A stretch of DNA of 64,000 bases, from contig NZ_FNEE01000002.1 of the NCBI RefSeq assembly GCF_900099905.1, positions 62,001-126,000 on the forward strand. Reading direction: 5' to 3'. The stretch comes from Mesorhizobium muleiense. GTDB lineage: Bacteria; Pseudomonadota; Alphaproteobacteria; Rhizobiales; Rhizobiaceae. The notes beneath the pieces are model-generated. The model was not told where the DNA came from. It did no database searches and saw only the letters and a program-made list of their open reading frames with translations. Positions 54,843 to 64,000 of this stretch are shown piece after piece; within the stretch, counting starts at the first letter, position 1, and each line of letters starts with the position of its first letter. The translations under genes and the position numbers were made by a program.

Positions 54843-56891
54843 TCAGATCACGAAAAAATCGTCGGCCAGCAGCGTCGGCCTGTTCGTCAGCGTCGCGAGC
54901 TGTGTCACGCCGCCTGCGACGTTTCCGTTGGAATCGTAAAACAACGCACCCGTAACCTTGTCATAGATGATGTGGTCGTCGGCGTCGTGCGCGCTAGTCC
55001 CAGCGAAGAAGTAGCTCGGCTCGAGGGCTCCCGTGGTGGCTCCAAGCCCCTGCATTACCGAATTCTGGAGCCTGAATGCATCGGCCGTATGGTTGAAATC
55101 CGTGATGATGTCGCGGTTGGCCACTGAGAGCGGCGCGCTGAAAACGAAGAAATCGTTGCCGGCGCCACCAGTAAGCCGGTCAATGCCCAGGCCGCCCATT
55201 AGTGCATCGTTGCCACCCCGCCCAAGCACGGTATCATTGCCTCGGCCGCCGTCCAGTTTGTTGTCGCTGTCGTTGCCGTCGAGGACGTTGTCGAGGGAAT
55301 TTCCCGTGGCTCCGACGTTGGCGTTTCCGGTCAGACGCAGATTTTCTACCGGCCGGCGATCGACCGCCAGTGAGTACGTGACCAAGCTGAAAATCTGGTC
55401 GAGGCCCGCTTCGTCGATGACGTTGTCCAGTGCATTGTCCACATAATAGGTATCGTTGCCGGCTCCGCCATTCATCTGGTCGGCCCCGGTCCCGCCATCG
55501 AGAAGGTCGGCGCCATCATAGCCCGCTAACCGGTCGCTACCCGCCCCGCCCCTTATGGTGTCGTTGCCGGCAAGGCCGACCAGCGTGTTGTTCCCATTGT
55601 TCCCGGTCAGCTCATTGTCGGAAGAATTGCCGCGACCATCGATAGCGGCAAGGCCGATGAGAGTCAGATTTTCGACATAGGATGGTAGTGAATAGGTGCT
55701 CGAGCTGAACACCCAATCTTTGCCCGCCGCATCGCCCTCGACCACGCGGTCGAGCGCATTGTCGACATAGTAGGTATCGTTGCCTGCGCCGCCCTCCATC
55801 TTGTCGATTCCGACTCCGCCGTCGAGCAGGTTGCTGCCAGCGTTGCCGACCAGCGTGTTGTCGAGTTCGTTACCCATCGCGTCGATGTCGGCAACGCCGG
55901 TGAGTGTGAGCTGCTCTATTTGCTGGCCGGACAGCGAATACGTCATCGACGTGATGACCACATCGATGCCGGCGCCGTCAGCCTCGATGACTACGTCGAA
56001 TGCGTTGTCGACGCGGTAGGTATCGTTGCCGAAACCGCCGGACATTTTGTCAGCACCGGCTCCGCCGTTCAGAACGTCATCAAAGCTGCCGCCGTTCAGG
56101 ATATCCGCCGCATCCGTCCCGGTCAGGTGCTGCTCCATCACGCCCGGCGCGGCATAGGCGCGCACGTAGTCGATGACCATCTTGTAGGTGCCGGACGCCC
56201 GCTCGACCTCAAGGGGATTCATGGCAAGCGAGGCCAGCATATAGAGCGGCGTGCGGAAGGACTCGCTCATTGGAAAGCGGCTCAGCTCCTTGCCGTCATA
56301 GTACACGGTGATCCAGTCCGTCGTGATCCTCGCGCCGTAGGTGTGAAACGCCCCGTCGAACATCGAACCGGGGAGGCCCGTATAGTTGCTTTCCCAAGCG
56401 TGGCTTTCCTTATTGCGCAAATGCACCGCCTGGTGATGACCATCGGGATCGCCCCCATACGCTTCAACGATGTCGACCTCGACGCGTGGCACAGTCTGAT
56501 CGGGCGACAGCATCCAGAAAGCCGGCCAGGCTCCCGCCCCGCCGTGAAAGGCTGCGCGCATCTCGAAGTACCCGTACTCTTGCGCGAAACCCTGGCCGGC
56601 GCTGTTAACCGTTTGCATCGTTCCCGACTGCCAGGCGCCGTCCACCTGCTTCATGGTAATGGTCAGCTTCCCGTCAGAGACGGAGAACGGATTCGTTGCC
56701 CCCACCGGCGACATGAACGTGGCGGCCCCATAGGGGGCATGCACAGGCGCGAACCACTTGCCGGTGCCGTTGTTCGGCACGACATCAAGCGTGTTGAACT
56801 CGTCAGAAAAGGAGAGCTTGAACCCGGAGAGGTTCAGCTTCGATCCCTTGTACTGTTCGGTCCAATCGCCAGGAAGAGCAATCGCAGCCAT
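54843..56891 (-). CDS. GH16 endo-beta-glycanase with RTX repeats, ExsH-like
   Basis: A 682-residue secreted enzyme. The GH16 domain (about 20-235) has the catalytic motif VEVDIVEAYG, with two Glu acting as nucleophile and acid/base. Four or more blocks of RTX calcium-binding nonapeptides follow (GGAGNDTYYVDNALD and variants). No N-terminal signal; the C-terminus DDFFVI fits type I secretion. This is the layout of rhizobial ExsH, which cuts succinoglycan-like polysaccharide and exits via PrsDE; no exporter is nearby. The glycan cut here is unknown. Confidence 0.92.
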   Translation of the reverse strand: MAAIALPGDWTEQYKGSKLNLSGFKLSFSDEFNTLDVVPNNGTGKWFAPVHAPYGAATFMSPVGATNPFSVSDGKLTITMKQVDGAWQSGTMQTVNSAGQGFAQEYGYFEMRAAFHGGAGAWPAFWMLSPDQTVPRVEVDIVEAYGGDPDGHHQAVHLRNKESHAWESNYTGLPGSMFDGAFHTYGARITTDWITVYYDGKELSRFPMSESFRTPLYMLASLAMNPLEVERASGTYKMVIDYVRAYAAPGVMEQHLTGTDAADILNGGSFDDVLNGGAGADKMSGGFGNDTYRVDNAFDVVIEADGAGIDVVITSMTYSLSGQQIEQLTLTGVADIDAMGNELDNTLVGNAGSNLLDGGVGIDKMEGGAGNDTYYVDNALDRVVEGDAAGKDWVFSSSTYSLPSYVENLTLIGLAAIDGRGNSSDNELTGNNGNNTLVGLAGNDTIRGGAGSDRLAGYDGADLLDGGTGADQMNGGAGNDTYYVDNALDNVIDEAGLDQIFSLVTYSLAVDRRPVENLRLTGNANVGATGNSLDNVLDGNDSDNKLDGGRGNDTVLGRGGNDALMGGLGIDRLTGGAGNDFFVFSAPLSVANRDIITDFNHTADAFRLQNSVMQGLGATTGALEPSYFFAGTSAHDADDHIIYDKVTGALFYDSNGNVAGGVTQLATLTNRPTLLADDFFVI

Positions 56892-57448
56892 TGATGGGCT
56901 CCTCGTTCTCGCAACATTTTCGCGGTTGACCCCCCACCAAGATCAAATCGTCCATTTGTTAACGGAAGGATAATGGACACCGATTCCGCTGCAAATGGGG
57001 TCAGTGCGGTTATCCCCAACGCTTTACGAGAAATCTTGGAGATGTCGCAAATCGGTTGACGTAGCCGGCACACGGTACTGCGAATCCTCCGATACCGTCA
57101 CGTCGGGCTCGAACGTCGCCGCCAACCAGCCGCTCCTTCTCCGCCCGCGACGAGCGCCGCCGGCGCTGCCCCGAGGTGATCACTTCCACGCGCAATCGTC
57201 ATAGGACACCTCCCAGGATATTCCCCGGACTTGCAATGTTCTTCCTAAGGCGACAAGGCGGCCTTCACCGTATGCTTACGTTGTAGGCCGGCGGAGGCGG
57301 CCTTCAGTCGGGGTTCCAAGAGGCTCACGACGCCTCGCCAGCGGGGTGGCGCGACGGTCGGCGCAGATAGCGTGGCCGAACGTCCGTTTTCTCAATCCGA
57401 TTCGGACCTGCAATCTCGCCTCCGGAATGACCATTAGGGGTCACACAA
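56892..57448. other. Region upstream of the GH16 gene
   Basis: No supported gene. It should contain the GH16 promoter on the minus strand; a TTAACGG-rich AT stretch lies near 56958-56972. Confidence 0.4.
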
Positions 57449-57480
57449 CGAACCCGCTCGCGCGGGAGGGCGCGGGTTCG
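57449..57480. repeat. Hairpin left of the integrase/IS91 unit
   Basis: Perfect 9-bp arms CGAACCCGC/GCGGGTTCG with a GC-rich 14-nt loop. IS91-type elements carry subterminal hairpins, so this may be near one element end. Confidence 0.5.
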
Positions 57481-57592
57481 AGGCTTGCTGGTTTATCGGC
57501 AGCGCCGGTGAGGTTGTAATCGACGAGGGGTGACGGACAGGCATCGGCCTCCGAGCATGAAGGGTCAACCTTCAGCTTGAGAGGAGAATCCG

Positions 57593-58498
57593 ATGACCAT
57601 CCCTTCGCATCCGTCCGGCAGCGCGCTTCGCGAGCGCATGATCGAAGACATGAACGTGCGTGGCTTCACCGAGGACACGCGCCGTAACTACATCCGCTGC
57701 GTGAAGAGATTTGCGGCGTTCATCGGCCGCTCGCCCGACGCGGCAACGGCTGAGGATCTCCGCCGTTTCCAAGTGCACCAGACCGAGAGCGGCATGCGGC
57801 CGCCGGGCATCAACAGCTCGGTTTCGGCGCTGCGCTTCTTCTTCACCGTCACGCTCGATCGACCCGATCTCTCTCGTCGTCTCGCGATAGACCACCAGCC
57901 ACGCAAGCTGCCGCTGGTGCTGAGCGCCGAGGAGGTAGCGCGGCTGCTCGAAGCGGCGCCGGGGCCGAAATACAATGCGGCGCTCGGCACGGCCTATGGC
58001 GCCGGGCCGCGGGTTTTCCGAGGTGGCGGCGCTCAAGGTGACCGACATCGACTTGGCACGCATGCTGATCCGCGTCGAACAAGGCAAGGGCCGCAAGGAT
58101 CGCCACGCCATGCTGTCGCCGCATCTGCTCAAACTGCTGCGCGCCTGGTGGCGGGAGGGCAAGCGCCGCGGCGTGATGTGCCGCGGGGCTGGCTGTTCCC
58201 AGGACGCAATCCGGTCATACCGCTCTCCAGCCGCCAGCTGAACCGCGCTGTTCATGCCGCTGCGGAGGCGGCCGAGATCAGGAAACGGGTGGCGCCGCAC
58301 ACGTTGCGCCACAGCTTCGCCACCCATCTCCTGGAGCAGGACATCGATATCCGCATCATCCAGGTCCTGCTCGGGCACGCCAAGCTCGACACCACGGCGC
58401 TCTATGCCCGCGTCGCCACCAACACGATCCGCACCGTGATGAGCCCACTCGACCGGATCAAGCTGCTGACGGAGGACGAGACGCGACCGGACAGATGA
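57593..58498 (+). pseudogene. Tyrosine site-specific integrase, two compensating frameshifts
   Basis: The frame from ATG 57593 gives a SAM-like N-domain (MNVRGFTEDTRRNYIRCVKRF). Near 58008 it leaves frame: the proper sequence SEVAALKVTDIDLARMLIRV and RKDRHAMLSPHLLKLLRAWW is read one frame over. Near 58185 it returns, giving HTLRHSFATHLLEQDIDIRI and TTALYARV with His, Arg and the catalytic Tyr. The single long frame therefore makes a protein with a scrambled middle lacking the first catalytic Arg/Lys region. Confidence 0.8.
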
Positions 58499-58508
58499 CG
58501 CCGCGGCG

Positions 58509-59193
58509 GTGAGCCGCCCGTCACTGGAGGTCGCCGACATCTTCCATCGCCAATGGCGCCGCCTGGCGCGCGGCGCATGCCGGTCATCTCAGCCTCGGCC
58601 AGATGTCGGCGATCGAGAGCTGCCGTACCGCTGCCCTCGGCGGCCATGTCGAGGCTTGCGAGGACTGCGGCCACAGCCGCATCGCCTATAACAGCTGCCG
58701 GAACCGGCACTGCCCCAAATGCCAGAGCGCGGCGGCACGGGACTGGCTCGCCGCGCGCCAGGCCGATCTCTTGCCGGTCGGCTACTTCCACGTCGTGTTC
58801 ACGCTGCCGGCCGAGATTGCCGACATCGCCTACTACAACAAGGCCGTGATCTACGACCTTTGTTCCGCGCCGCCTCCGAGGCGCTGCTCACGATCGCGGC
58901 CGATCCAAAGCACCTCGGCGCGCGCATCGGCATCACCGCCGTGCTCCACAGCTGGGGCTCGGCGATGACCCATCACCCGCATGTGCACATGATCGTGCCC
59001 GGTGGCGGTATCTCGCTCGACGGCGAGCGCTGGGTGCATTGCAGGCCGGGCTTCTTCCTGCCCGTGCGCGTGCTGTCGAAGTTGTTCCGACGGCTCTTCC
59101 TGTCGAAGCTCGCCGACGCCCATGCTGCTGGGCGCCTGCAGTTCTTCGGCGGTCACGACGGTCTGAATGAGCACAGCGCCTTCGCTCAATTCC
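58509..59193 (+). pseudogene. IS91-family transposase, frameshifted and truncated
   Basis: GTG 58509 begins RPSLEVADIFH, then shifts near 58548 to ANGAAWRAAHAGHLSLGQMS. The zinc-finger part CEDCGHSRIAYNSCRNRHCP is intact. A second shift near 58862 follows VIYDL, then LFRAASEALLTIAADPKHLG and the HUH motif HHPHVHMIVPGGG. Similarity stops after LQFFGGHDGLNEHSAFAQF, before the catalytic Tyr region. Confidence 0.8.
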
Positions 59194-59746
59194 GGCTTCC
59201 GGACGCCGGCCCCGGAGCCAAGCACCACGTGGATGGCCGGCGTCCGCAACCCTTCACAGGTCACGACAATGCTGACACCGGACTGAATGTCCGCTCTTGA
59301 AGATCGGCAGCTGGAAGCTGCCAGTCCGCTGTCGTGAACCCAAACGCGACGTCTGAGTAGTGGTTCGGCGACGACCGCTCTTGGGCGGCGAAACGGTCAT
59401 TCAGCTGCGGTCGCGAAGAAGTTTTTTTCAGATGCATTCGCTAGCGGGAGTTCACCCAACCATCAGGCTGCTGGCGCACCGCAAAAATTGAAATTGTTCG
59501 AATTGAAAGAACCAAAAGCGCGAAGTTGAGAGCTTCGGAGAATGTTGAGCCAGAGCACGCCCATTCAGCCCGGGAGGCCGGCAGCGCAGTTGGCAGCTTA
59601 GATTGAAAGCCCCGCGGTTCTGCGCGGTTCGTGCGCCATCGAACCGAGGCAGAGAATGTTGGGGCAGGGTGCAGTGGCGGAGGGAGAGCAACTGAGATCC
59701 AACCTTCTCCAACTCGCACTGGTTCGCGCACGCTGGCAAATGGGAT
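59194..59746. other. Gene-poor stretch after the IS91 relic
   Basis: No supported gene. The sequence near 59290-59410 (AAGATCGGCAGCTGGAAGCT, GGGCGGCGAAACGGTCATTC) resembles intergenic repeats I recall from rhizobia, but no second copy is in this window. Confidence 0.4.
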
Positions 59747-60271
59747 CTAGGCATGGCTCAAGTACCTGGACACCAGAACGCCAGGCTCGAAGCAGCAAGT
59801 ATGCAAATTGGTGGAAATTGCCGGAACCGGCTTAGCTTCGAGAATCGCCAACGCCTCATCGGATGTCCGTGCCTGTCGGAGTCGCGCCCGAACCTGAGAT
59901 GCCCGAAGCAGCCGGCATATTTGGGAAAGGGCAGGGAGGAAGGCGGACGTGGCAGAGGCCGGCCAAAGTATAGTGTAAATGAGGTCGACGGGATCGTCGT
60001 CCGGGCCGTCGAAATCGATGGGCTGAGCCAAACGTGTCAAAGACGCGGCAGGCGAAGAGATCATACCGAGCAGAGCGTGGGGGATGGCGACGCCACGACC
60101 CATGCCCGTCGAGCCGAGACACTCACGGTCGAAAAGACCACGGATAACCATCTGCTCGTCAAGCCCATTTCTCCGAGCAATCCTGATCGCAATTTTTGAC
60201 AAGGCCGATTGCTTTCCCTTCGTCACAAGATCAAGCGAAATGTCTTCTTCTGACAGGATGGGGGAGATCAT
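59747..60271 (-). CDS. EIIA-Ntr-like PTS protein (PtsN family), orphan
   Basis: A 174-residue cytoplasmic protein of the PTS_EIIA_2 family. The phosphorylation site is visible: GMGRGVAIPHALLG with His65. In rhizobia EIIA-Ntr is regulatory, affecting potassium and nitrogen control, not sugar uptake. It is not next to rpoN or hpf as the main ptsN usually is, so it is likely an extra copy. ATG 60271 has GGAGG nine bases upstream. The C-terminal 20 residues (TCCFEPGVLVSRYL) lie beyond the usual domain end. Confidence 0.82.
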   Translation of the reverse strand: MISPILSEEDISLDLVTKGKQSALSKIAIRIARRNGLDEQMVIRGLFDRECLGSTGMGRGVAIPHALLGMISSPAASLTRLAQPIDFDGPDDDPVDLIYTILWPASATSAFLPALSQICRLLRASQVRARLRQARTSDEALAILEAKPVPAISTNLHTCCFEPGVLVSRYLSHA

Positions 60272-60701
60272 CAGGGTCAACCTCCGTGTCGATCCAGACG
60301 CGATCGCAAATGAGCGTTCAGCCGCACTGGTCAAGCAGGACAGAATTCTCAGTGGACTGAGGAGTGGAGATGAGGCTGGCTGTCCCGGACGCGAACTCTC
60401 TCGCGTCCGGGCTGATGGCCCGTTTTGAGGCGTTTAGGCTCCCGCCGGAAATTGAGGCTGAAAGTATTCATAGCAATTCAGAGGTAGTGGAAGATTTTTT
60501 GAAATCAAGCAAAACAGGTACGGGCCTGACTAGCAGAAATAATGCTTTTAAATGCCAGTTATTTTCGTTTGACGAACAGAACAGTCTCCTGCTTGCTAGC
60601 TGGGCGCGAACATGCCGTGTCAGAAAGTGAAAATCGAATTTTTAGACGGACTTCCAGATCTTCAGCCGTTGCAATTTTTATTTCAACCAGGAGATGCCGT
60701 G
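60272..60701. other. Intergenic stretch
   Basis: No supported gene. The AT content rises from about 60455, suggesting a promoter for the unit that starts at 60702. Confidence 0.45.
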
Positions 60702-61115
60702 ATGAAAAAACTCGTCCTCGCAGTTGCCTTGACAGTGGGCAGTTCGCTTTGCGCCATGGCGGCGAATGAGGTCACCAAAGCTCCGCCAGCCGCTCCTTAC
60801 GAACAGGTCAGCAAGCTTGTGAAACTGCCCGACTTCCTGCCGGGCATGGGCCAACTTTTCGTCGATCCGACGACATTGCCTGCCGGACCATTCCTTGCCT
60901 ATGACCACGATGGCGAGCTTGTCAGCACGATTTACATGCTGCCGATCAAAGACCTCAATCCGGACAAGCGTTTTGACGACCTCGCTTCACCCGGCGGCAA
61001 TGTCGACCATGTGGACGTCTACTACAATGCCGGCCATCCGGGGGTAGAAGAGCCGCATGTCCATGTCGTGCTGTGGCATGTTTCGGCGGCTGACGAGGCA
61101 CAGGTCGCCAAATGA
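60702..61115 (+). CDS. Exported TTHB210-like small protein
   Basis: A 137-residue protein with a signal peptide (MKKLVLAVALTVGSSLCAMA). The mature part has VDPTTLPAGPFLAYDHDGEL, and a His-rich end VDHVDVYYNAGHPGVEEPHV then HVVLWHV, resembling the DUF5602/TTHB210-like family; the His set may bind metal. AGGAG lies eight bases before ATG 60702. It overlaps the cupredoxin gene by four bases (ATGA), so the two are made together and probably work on one periplasmic task. Confidence 0.7.
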   Translation: MKKLVLAVALTVGSSLCAMAANEVTKAPPAAPYEQVSKLVKLPDFLPGMGQLFVDPTTLPAGPFLAYDHDGELVSTIYMLPIKDLNPDKRFDDLASPGGNVDHVDVYYNAGHPGVEEPHVHVVLWHVSAADEAQVAK

Positions 61116-61636
61116 CACTGACGCGTCGTGAGATACTGGGCGCTGGCGGCGGGCTCGCCGCCGCCCTTTCCCTCTCTTCTCTGGCCGTGTTGGGTGGCGA
61201 GATGATCGAAGTCAAGATGCAAGGGCGCGACGACGGTTCACACGTCTGGTTCGACCCGATAGGCATTCTGATCAAACCAGGACAGACGATCCGCTGGACC
61301 AATCTCAATCCCGGCAATTCGCACACGACGACGGCATACAATCCCACAAACTTCGAGCGGCCGCTCCGCATGCCCAAAGCGGCAAAATCTTGGGATTCTG
61401 ACTATCTACTGCCCAACGAAAGCTTTTCGGTTACTTTCACCGAGCAAGGGGTCTATGATTATTACTGCATTCCGCATGAGCATGCTGGAATGGTCGGTCG
61501 TATCGTCGTCGGCGAGCCCGAGGCGCATGACTGGACGGAGCTAACCGGAGCGAAGGGAGACCTACCGGAAGAGGCCGTCAAGGCCTTTCCGATGGTCGAA
61601 GACATCATGACGAAAGGGATCGTGCGGCGCGCCTAG
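61112..61636 (+). CDS. Cupredoxin (plastocyanin/azurin-like), Tat-exported
   Basis: A 174-residue type 1 copper protein. Leader TRREILGAGGG has the twin Arg of Tat export. All four copper ligands are visible: His71 in NSHTTT, and Cys119, His122, Met127 in YYCIPHEHAGM. It should carry electrons in the periplasm or on the membrane face. A C-terminal extension of about 35 residues follows the fold. Coupled to the upstream TTHB210-like gene. Redox partner not seen. Confidence 0.88.
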   Translation: MTLTRREILGAGGGLAAALSLSSLAVLGGEMIEVKMQGRDDGSHVWFDPIGILIKPGQTIRWTNLNPGNSHTTTAYNPTNFERPLRMPKAAKSWDSDYLLPNESFSVTFTEQGVYDYYCIPHEHAGMVGRIVVGEPEAHDWTELTGAKGDLPEEAVKAFPMVEDIMTKGIVRRA

Positions 61637-61743
61637 GCATGCGTGCAGGATGCATGACACCAGCAACAGGAGAACCCAAACGACGATGCGAATGGGAGCC
61701 CGAGTTTCCCGTTTGTCGTCAATGATTGATAGGGGCGACCATC

Positions 61744-62562
61744 ATGACCGGCAGCGCGTTTCCATACGATAATGAAACACGAGCGAAGCGCAACGAGCGT
61801 CAGGTAGATATGCCTCTCGGTGCTCGGGCCGCAGCCCAACAACGTGAGCGTGCCACACATCGGCTTGCCGTCTTAGGCGAGATGACTGGCGGTATTGCCC
61901 ATGATTTCAGAAACCTCCTGGCAGCCATCGGATCCGGCCTGAGGCTTGCCGAAATAAGAGCCGAGGAGCCCGAAAGCGTGAGGACCTACATTGCTGCAGC
62001 GCGGCAGGGACTCGATCGAGGTATCGAACTGACGTCACTGGTACTGGCCTTCGCAAAACATCAGGAACTCGAAATCCACGCTGGCAATTTGAATGAATTC
62101 CTCAGGTCTTTTGAGCCTTTCCTGAGATATGGCGCAGGCCCCGATGTCCGCGTCAAGCTGGAGCTTGGTTCCGATATCCCGAACTGCTTGATCGACCCGG
62201 CGCTGTTCGACTCTGCAGTGCTTAATCTCGTAATGAACGCACGAGATGCGATGCCAAGTGGCGGGGAGATCCGCGTCACCACTGAGCGATTGGTGCAGAC
62301 GGCCCCGACGCCTGACCTGCCCGGGCCCGAAACCTACGCATGCGTTCGCGTCAAGGACGATGGTTGCGGCATGGCTCCGGAAGTCTTGCGAAAGGTATTT
62401 GATCCTTTCTTCACGACGAAGGGTGAGAAGGGCACCGGGATAGGGATGTTGCAAGTGCAGGCATTGGCGCAAATGGTTGGTGGTCGGATCCGGATAAAGA
62501 GTGAGCGAGGGATTGGAACAACGGTCGACCTTCTGTTCCCGTCAATCCAAGCGGACCTTTAG
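61744..62562 (+). CDS. Soluble sensor histidine kinase
   Basis: A 272-residue kinase without membrane helices. H-box GEMTGGIAHDFRNLLAAI with His53, N-box LNLVMNARDAMPSGG, G1 DDGCGM, and FDPFFTTKGEKGTGIGM show a complete catalytic core. No sensor domain and no response regulator nearby, so it is an orphan whose input must come from a partner. ATG 61744 is used; ATG 61726 is an in-frame alternative. It may respond to the same cue as the cupredoxin unit upstream, by position only. Confidence 0.85.
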   Translation: MTGSAFPYDNETRAKRNERQVDMPLGARAAAQQRERATHRLAVLGEMTGGIAHDFRNLLAAIGSGLRLAEIRAEEPESVRTYIAAARQGLDRGIELTSLVLAFAKHQELEIHAGNLNEFLRSFEPFLRYGAGPDVRVKLELGSDIPNCLIDPALFDSAVLNLVMNARDAMPSGGEIRVTTERLVQTAPTPDLPGPETYACVRVKDDGCGMAPEVLRKVFDPFFTTKGEKGTGIGMLQVQALAQMVGGRIRIKSERGIGTTVDLLFPSIQADL

Positions 62563-62576
62563 ACGCCCAACAACTC

Positions 62577-63428
62577 CTACAATTTGATGTCGGCGCTCGC
62601 GACGGAATGCAATCCTGCCAGGGCAGGACCTACCACGCTCTCGTCCGCACTTGCGGATTGCACCGCGTAAACCGGATAGGAGAACTGCGGCATTTCAGGC
62701 ACAAGGTGCAGCCGGCCGGCCTCCATGTGAGGCCGCACAGAACTCATCCTGAAATATCCGGAGCCGCCAGTCGCAAGAACATAGCTCAGTGCGAGCGGAC
62801 CGAGATCGAAAGAAAGATCCGGCGCAGCACTCGGGAAATTCATCCCATGGTGAAGTTCAAAATCCGGCCCCCAATCCATATAAACATAATCGGATTCGTC
62901 CAGGAGGCGCGCGTCGGAATTGGTCGTCACGAGGACGAGTTTTTCCTCCAGAAGCAGATCGATCTTCAAACCCGGTCTGTGGGGGGGCGCGTACATGATA
63001 GCCAAGTCGACCATTCCTGACGCGACCTGATTGATCAAATCCTTCGGCACATCGACGTGTACTCGAAGTGCAATATCCTGAAGCGACCCGCGCATCCATC
63101 GGACCCAATCGAGCAGAAGAGGTTGCGCTAGGCTGACTTCACTGCCGACCGTCAGAACAGCTCGACGTCCCGGGGGCACGGCAACCTGGTGAAGGGTGCG
63201 TTGCCATAGTTGGACGAACATCGGCGCGTGGCGCAGAAATTGCTCACCGGCCGGGGTGAGAGAAGCTCCGCCTTTGTGGCGAACAAAAAGCGCGCGGCCC
63301 AATTGCTGCTCGAGGTTGCGAATCCGTGCGCTTACGGTCGTCTGGGCGACATTCAAGCGCTCCGATGCCCGAATGAAACTCCCTGTCGAAACGATCTCGA
63401 TGAAAGTCCGGGCGAGTTCAATGTCCAT
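62577..63428 (-). CDS. LysR-family transcriptional regulator
   Basis: A 283-residue regulator. N-terminal winged helix MDIELARTFIEIVSTGSFIR, RASERLNVAQTTVSARIRNL, then a LysR substrate domain with SLAQPLLLDWVRWMRGSLQD. ATG 63428 (MDIELA) is chosen by family start, without a clear Shine-Dalgarno; AT-rich sequence precedes it. It converges with the histidine kinase (14 bp between stops). Target and inducer unknown; LysR proteins often control a divergent gene, here the small gene at 63570. Confidence 0.87.
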   Translation of the reverse strand: MDIELARTFIEIVSTGSFIRASERLNVAQTTVSARIRNLEQQLGRALFVRHKGGASLTPAGEQFLRHAPMFVQLWQRTLHQVAVPPGRRAVLTVGSEVSLAQPLLLDWVRWMRGSLQDIALRVHVDVPKDLINQVASGMVDLAIMYAPPHRPGLKIDLLLEEKLVLVTTNSDARLLDESDYVYMDWGPDFELHHGMNFPSAAPDLSFDLGPLALSYVLATGGSGYFRMSSVRPHMEAGRLHLVPEMPQFSYPVYAVQSASADESVVGPALAGLHSVASADIKL

Positions 63429-63569
63429 AAAACATATAGCATAAAAATTGCGTTTAAATGTCAATCAATTTCGTTTGCTAGATAGCTAGTCAGAGCAATA
63501 GGCTTCGAGATTATCCACCCAGCTCTGCGCTGAATGCTGCGCAGCGCCGGTGGGAGGGAGCGCAAGCAA

Positions 63570-63887
63570 ATGACCGACAGGAGTTCGACCATGTCCCCAG
63601 TGCAGCAGGAACTTAGCGTCACCAGTGGTTTGCGCACGGTTGCACCCGCCCGGCACCATTCAAAGGTCGTGAAATTCATCAGCGAGGTCGCCAAGGCGGC
63701 GGCCAACGATGCACCGACCTCGGTTGAGATCTTCTCTGACAGCGGCCACTGGTACTGTCGGGTTCGCCGCGGCCATGAAAAGACCCGGCCGATGGGTCCC
63801 TATACCAAACAACAGGCCGAGCGGATCCAAGAAGCTCGGAGAATGTCGATCGCAGAAAGAGGAACCTCTCGGATCATGTTCGAGTAA
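63570..63887 (+). CDS. Small hypothetical protein
   Basis: A 105-residue soluble protein. The second half has SVEIFSDSGHWYCRVRRGHE and a helix QQAERIQEARRMSIAERG. No family recognised. GGAGGGAG lies about ten bases before ATG 63570. It is divergent from the LysR gene with 141 bp between, so it could be that regulator's target. Downstream to 64000 I see no further gene. Confidence 0.6.
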   Translation: MTDRSSTMSPVQQELSVTSGLRTVAPARHHSKVVKFISEVAKAAANDAPTSVEIFSDSGHWYCRVRRGHEKTRPMGPYTKQQAERIQEARRMSIAERGTSRIMFE

Positions 63888-64000
63888 ACGAGGATCTCAC
63901 GATCACGCCGGCCTGACGGCAAGATCCACTGGCACGCGGAACGATTCCGAGGGTGAGCCCCATCAGTGGAACATTCCTTCTGTCCGCATGCTGGTTTGTG

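Larger units (their letters stand above)
57449..59193 (+). mobile_element. Decayed IS91-type element with accompanying integrase
   Basis: A tyrosine integrase followed 10 bp later by a Y1/HUH transposase is a common two-gene IS91-like layout in rhizobia. Both genes are frameshifted and the transposase is cut off near 59193, losing its catalytic Tyr region, so the element cannot move itself. End points are approximate. Confidence 0.65.

Noticed and set aside
55920..56894. 324-codon plus-strand frame opposite the GH16 domain
   Set aside because: Antisense of a recognised enzyme, with basic low-quality composition.

Overview
The window reads as chromosome from an alphaproteobacterium of the order Rhizobiales, most likely Mesorhizobium or a close relative. 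This rests on a phosphatidylcholine synthase of the Pcs type, IalB and HspQ homologues, an ExsH-like glycanase with RTX repeats, high G+C, and short intergenic repeats of the kind common in mesorhizobia. The genus is an inference; no rRNA or tRNA gene was found to settle it.

Positions 1-25300 look like ordinary chromosome. In order: two nitrilase-superfamily genes (the first cut by the window edge and lacking expected catalytic residues); an SbmA/YddA-like ABC exporter with a candidate operator; a YejA-like peptide-binding protein with a DsbA/FrnE thiol oxidoreductase; IalB; HspQ; a UbiH-like flavoprotein; a DUF2182-DUF1326 pair; phosphatidylcholine synthase; a quinone oxidoreductase; a complete BMP-type nucleoside ABC importer; RimO; TerC; an AraC-SRPBCC-VOC group with a nonsense mutation in the VOC gene; and an unrecognised four-gene envelope module (22335-25273).

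Positions 25500-54150 are accessory. Small hypothetical genes and a winged-helix/TPR membrane regulator (27506-29224) lead into a long run of mostly exported proteins: outer-membrane barrel, lipoprotein hydrolase, PpiC-type isomerase, HupE/UreJ protein, an unrecognised secreted protein, DUF3604, DUF1254/DUF1214, an MscS channel, a Tat-exported sulfatase, a small membrane protein, an exported HAD phosphatase, the cytoplasmic formylglycine-generating enzyme that would activate the sulfatase, DUF3300, DUF2950, and a membrane protein with an HlyD-type adaptor. A repeated DNA element, TTAC-N12-GTAA-N-TTACAT, occurs before several of these genes in good or degenerate copies. The same stretch holds decayed second copies of the regulator, the HupE protein and the outer-membrane protein, so it looks like an island that was duplicated or merged and then eroded. 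I consider this island and its shared element the best candidate for an undescribed system. Its right edge has a gltS remnant and a frameshifted alpha/beta-hydrolase.

Positions 54800-64000 hold an RTX glycoside hydrolase of family GH16, a decayed integrase plus IS91-type transposase, an orphan EIIA-Ntr-like protein, a two-gene exported unit (TTHB210-like protein and cupredoxin), a soluble histidine kinase, a LysR regulator and a small hypothetical gene.
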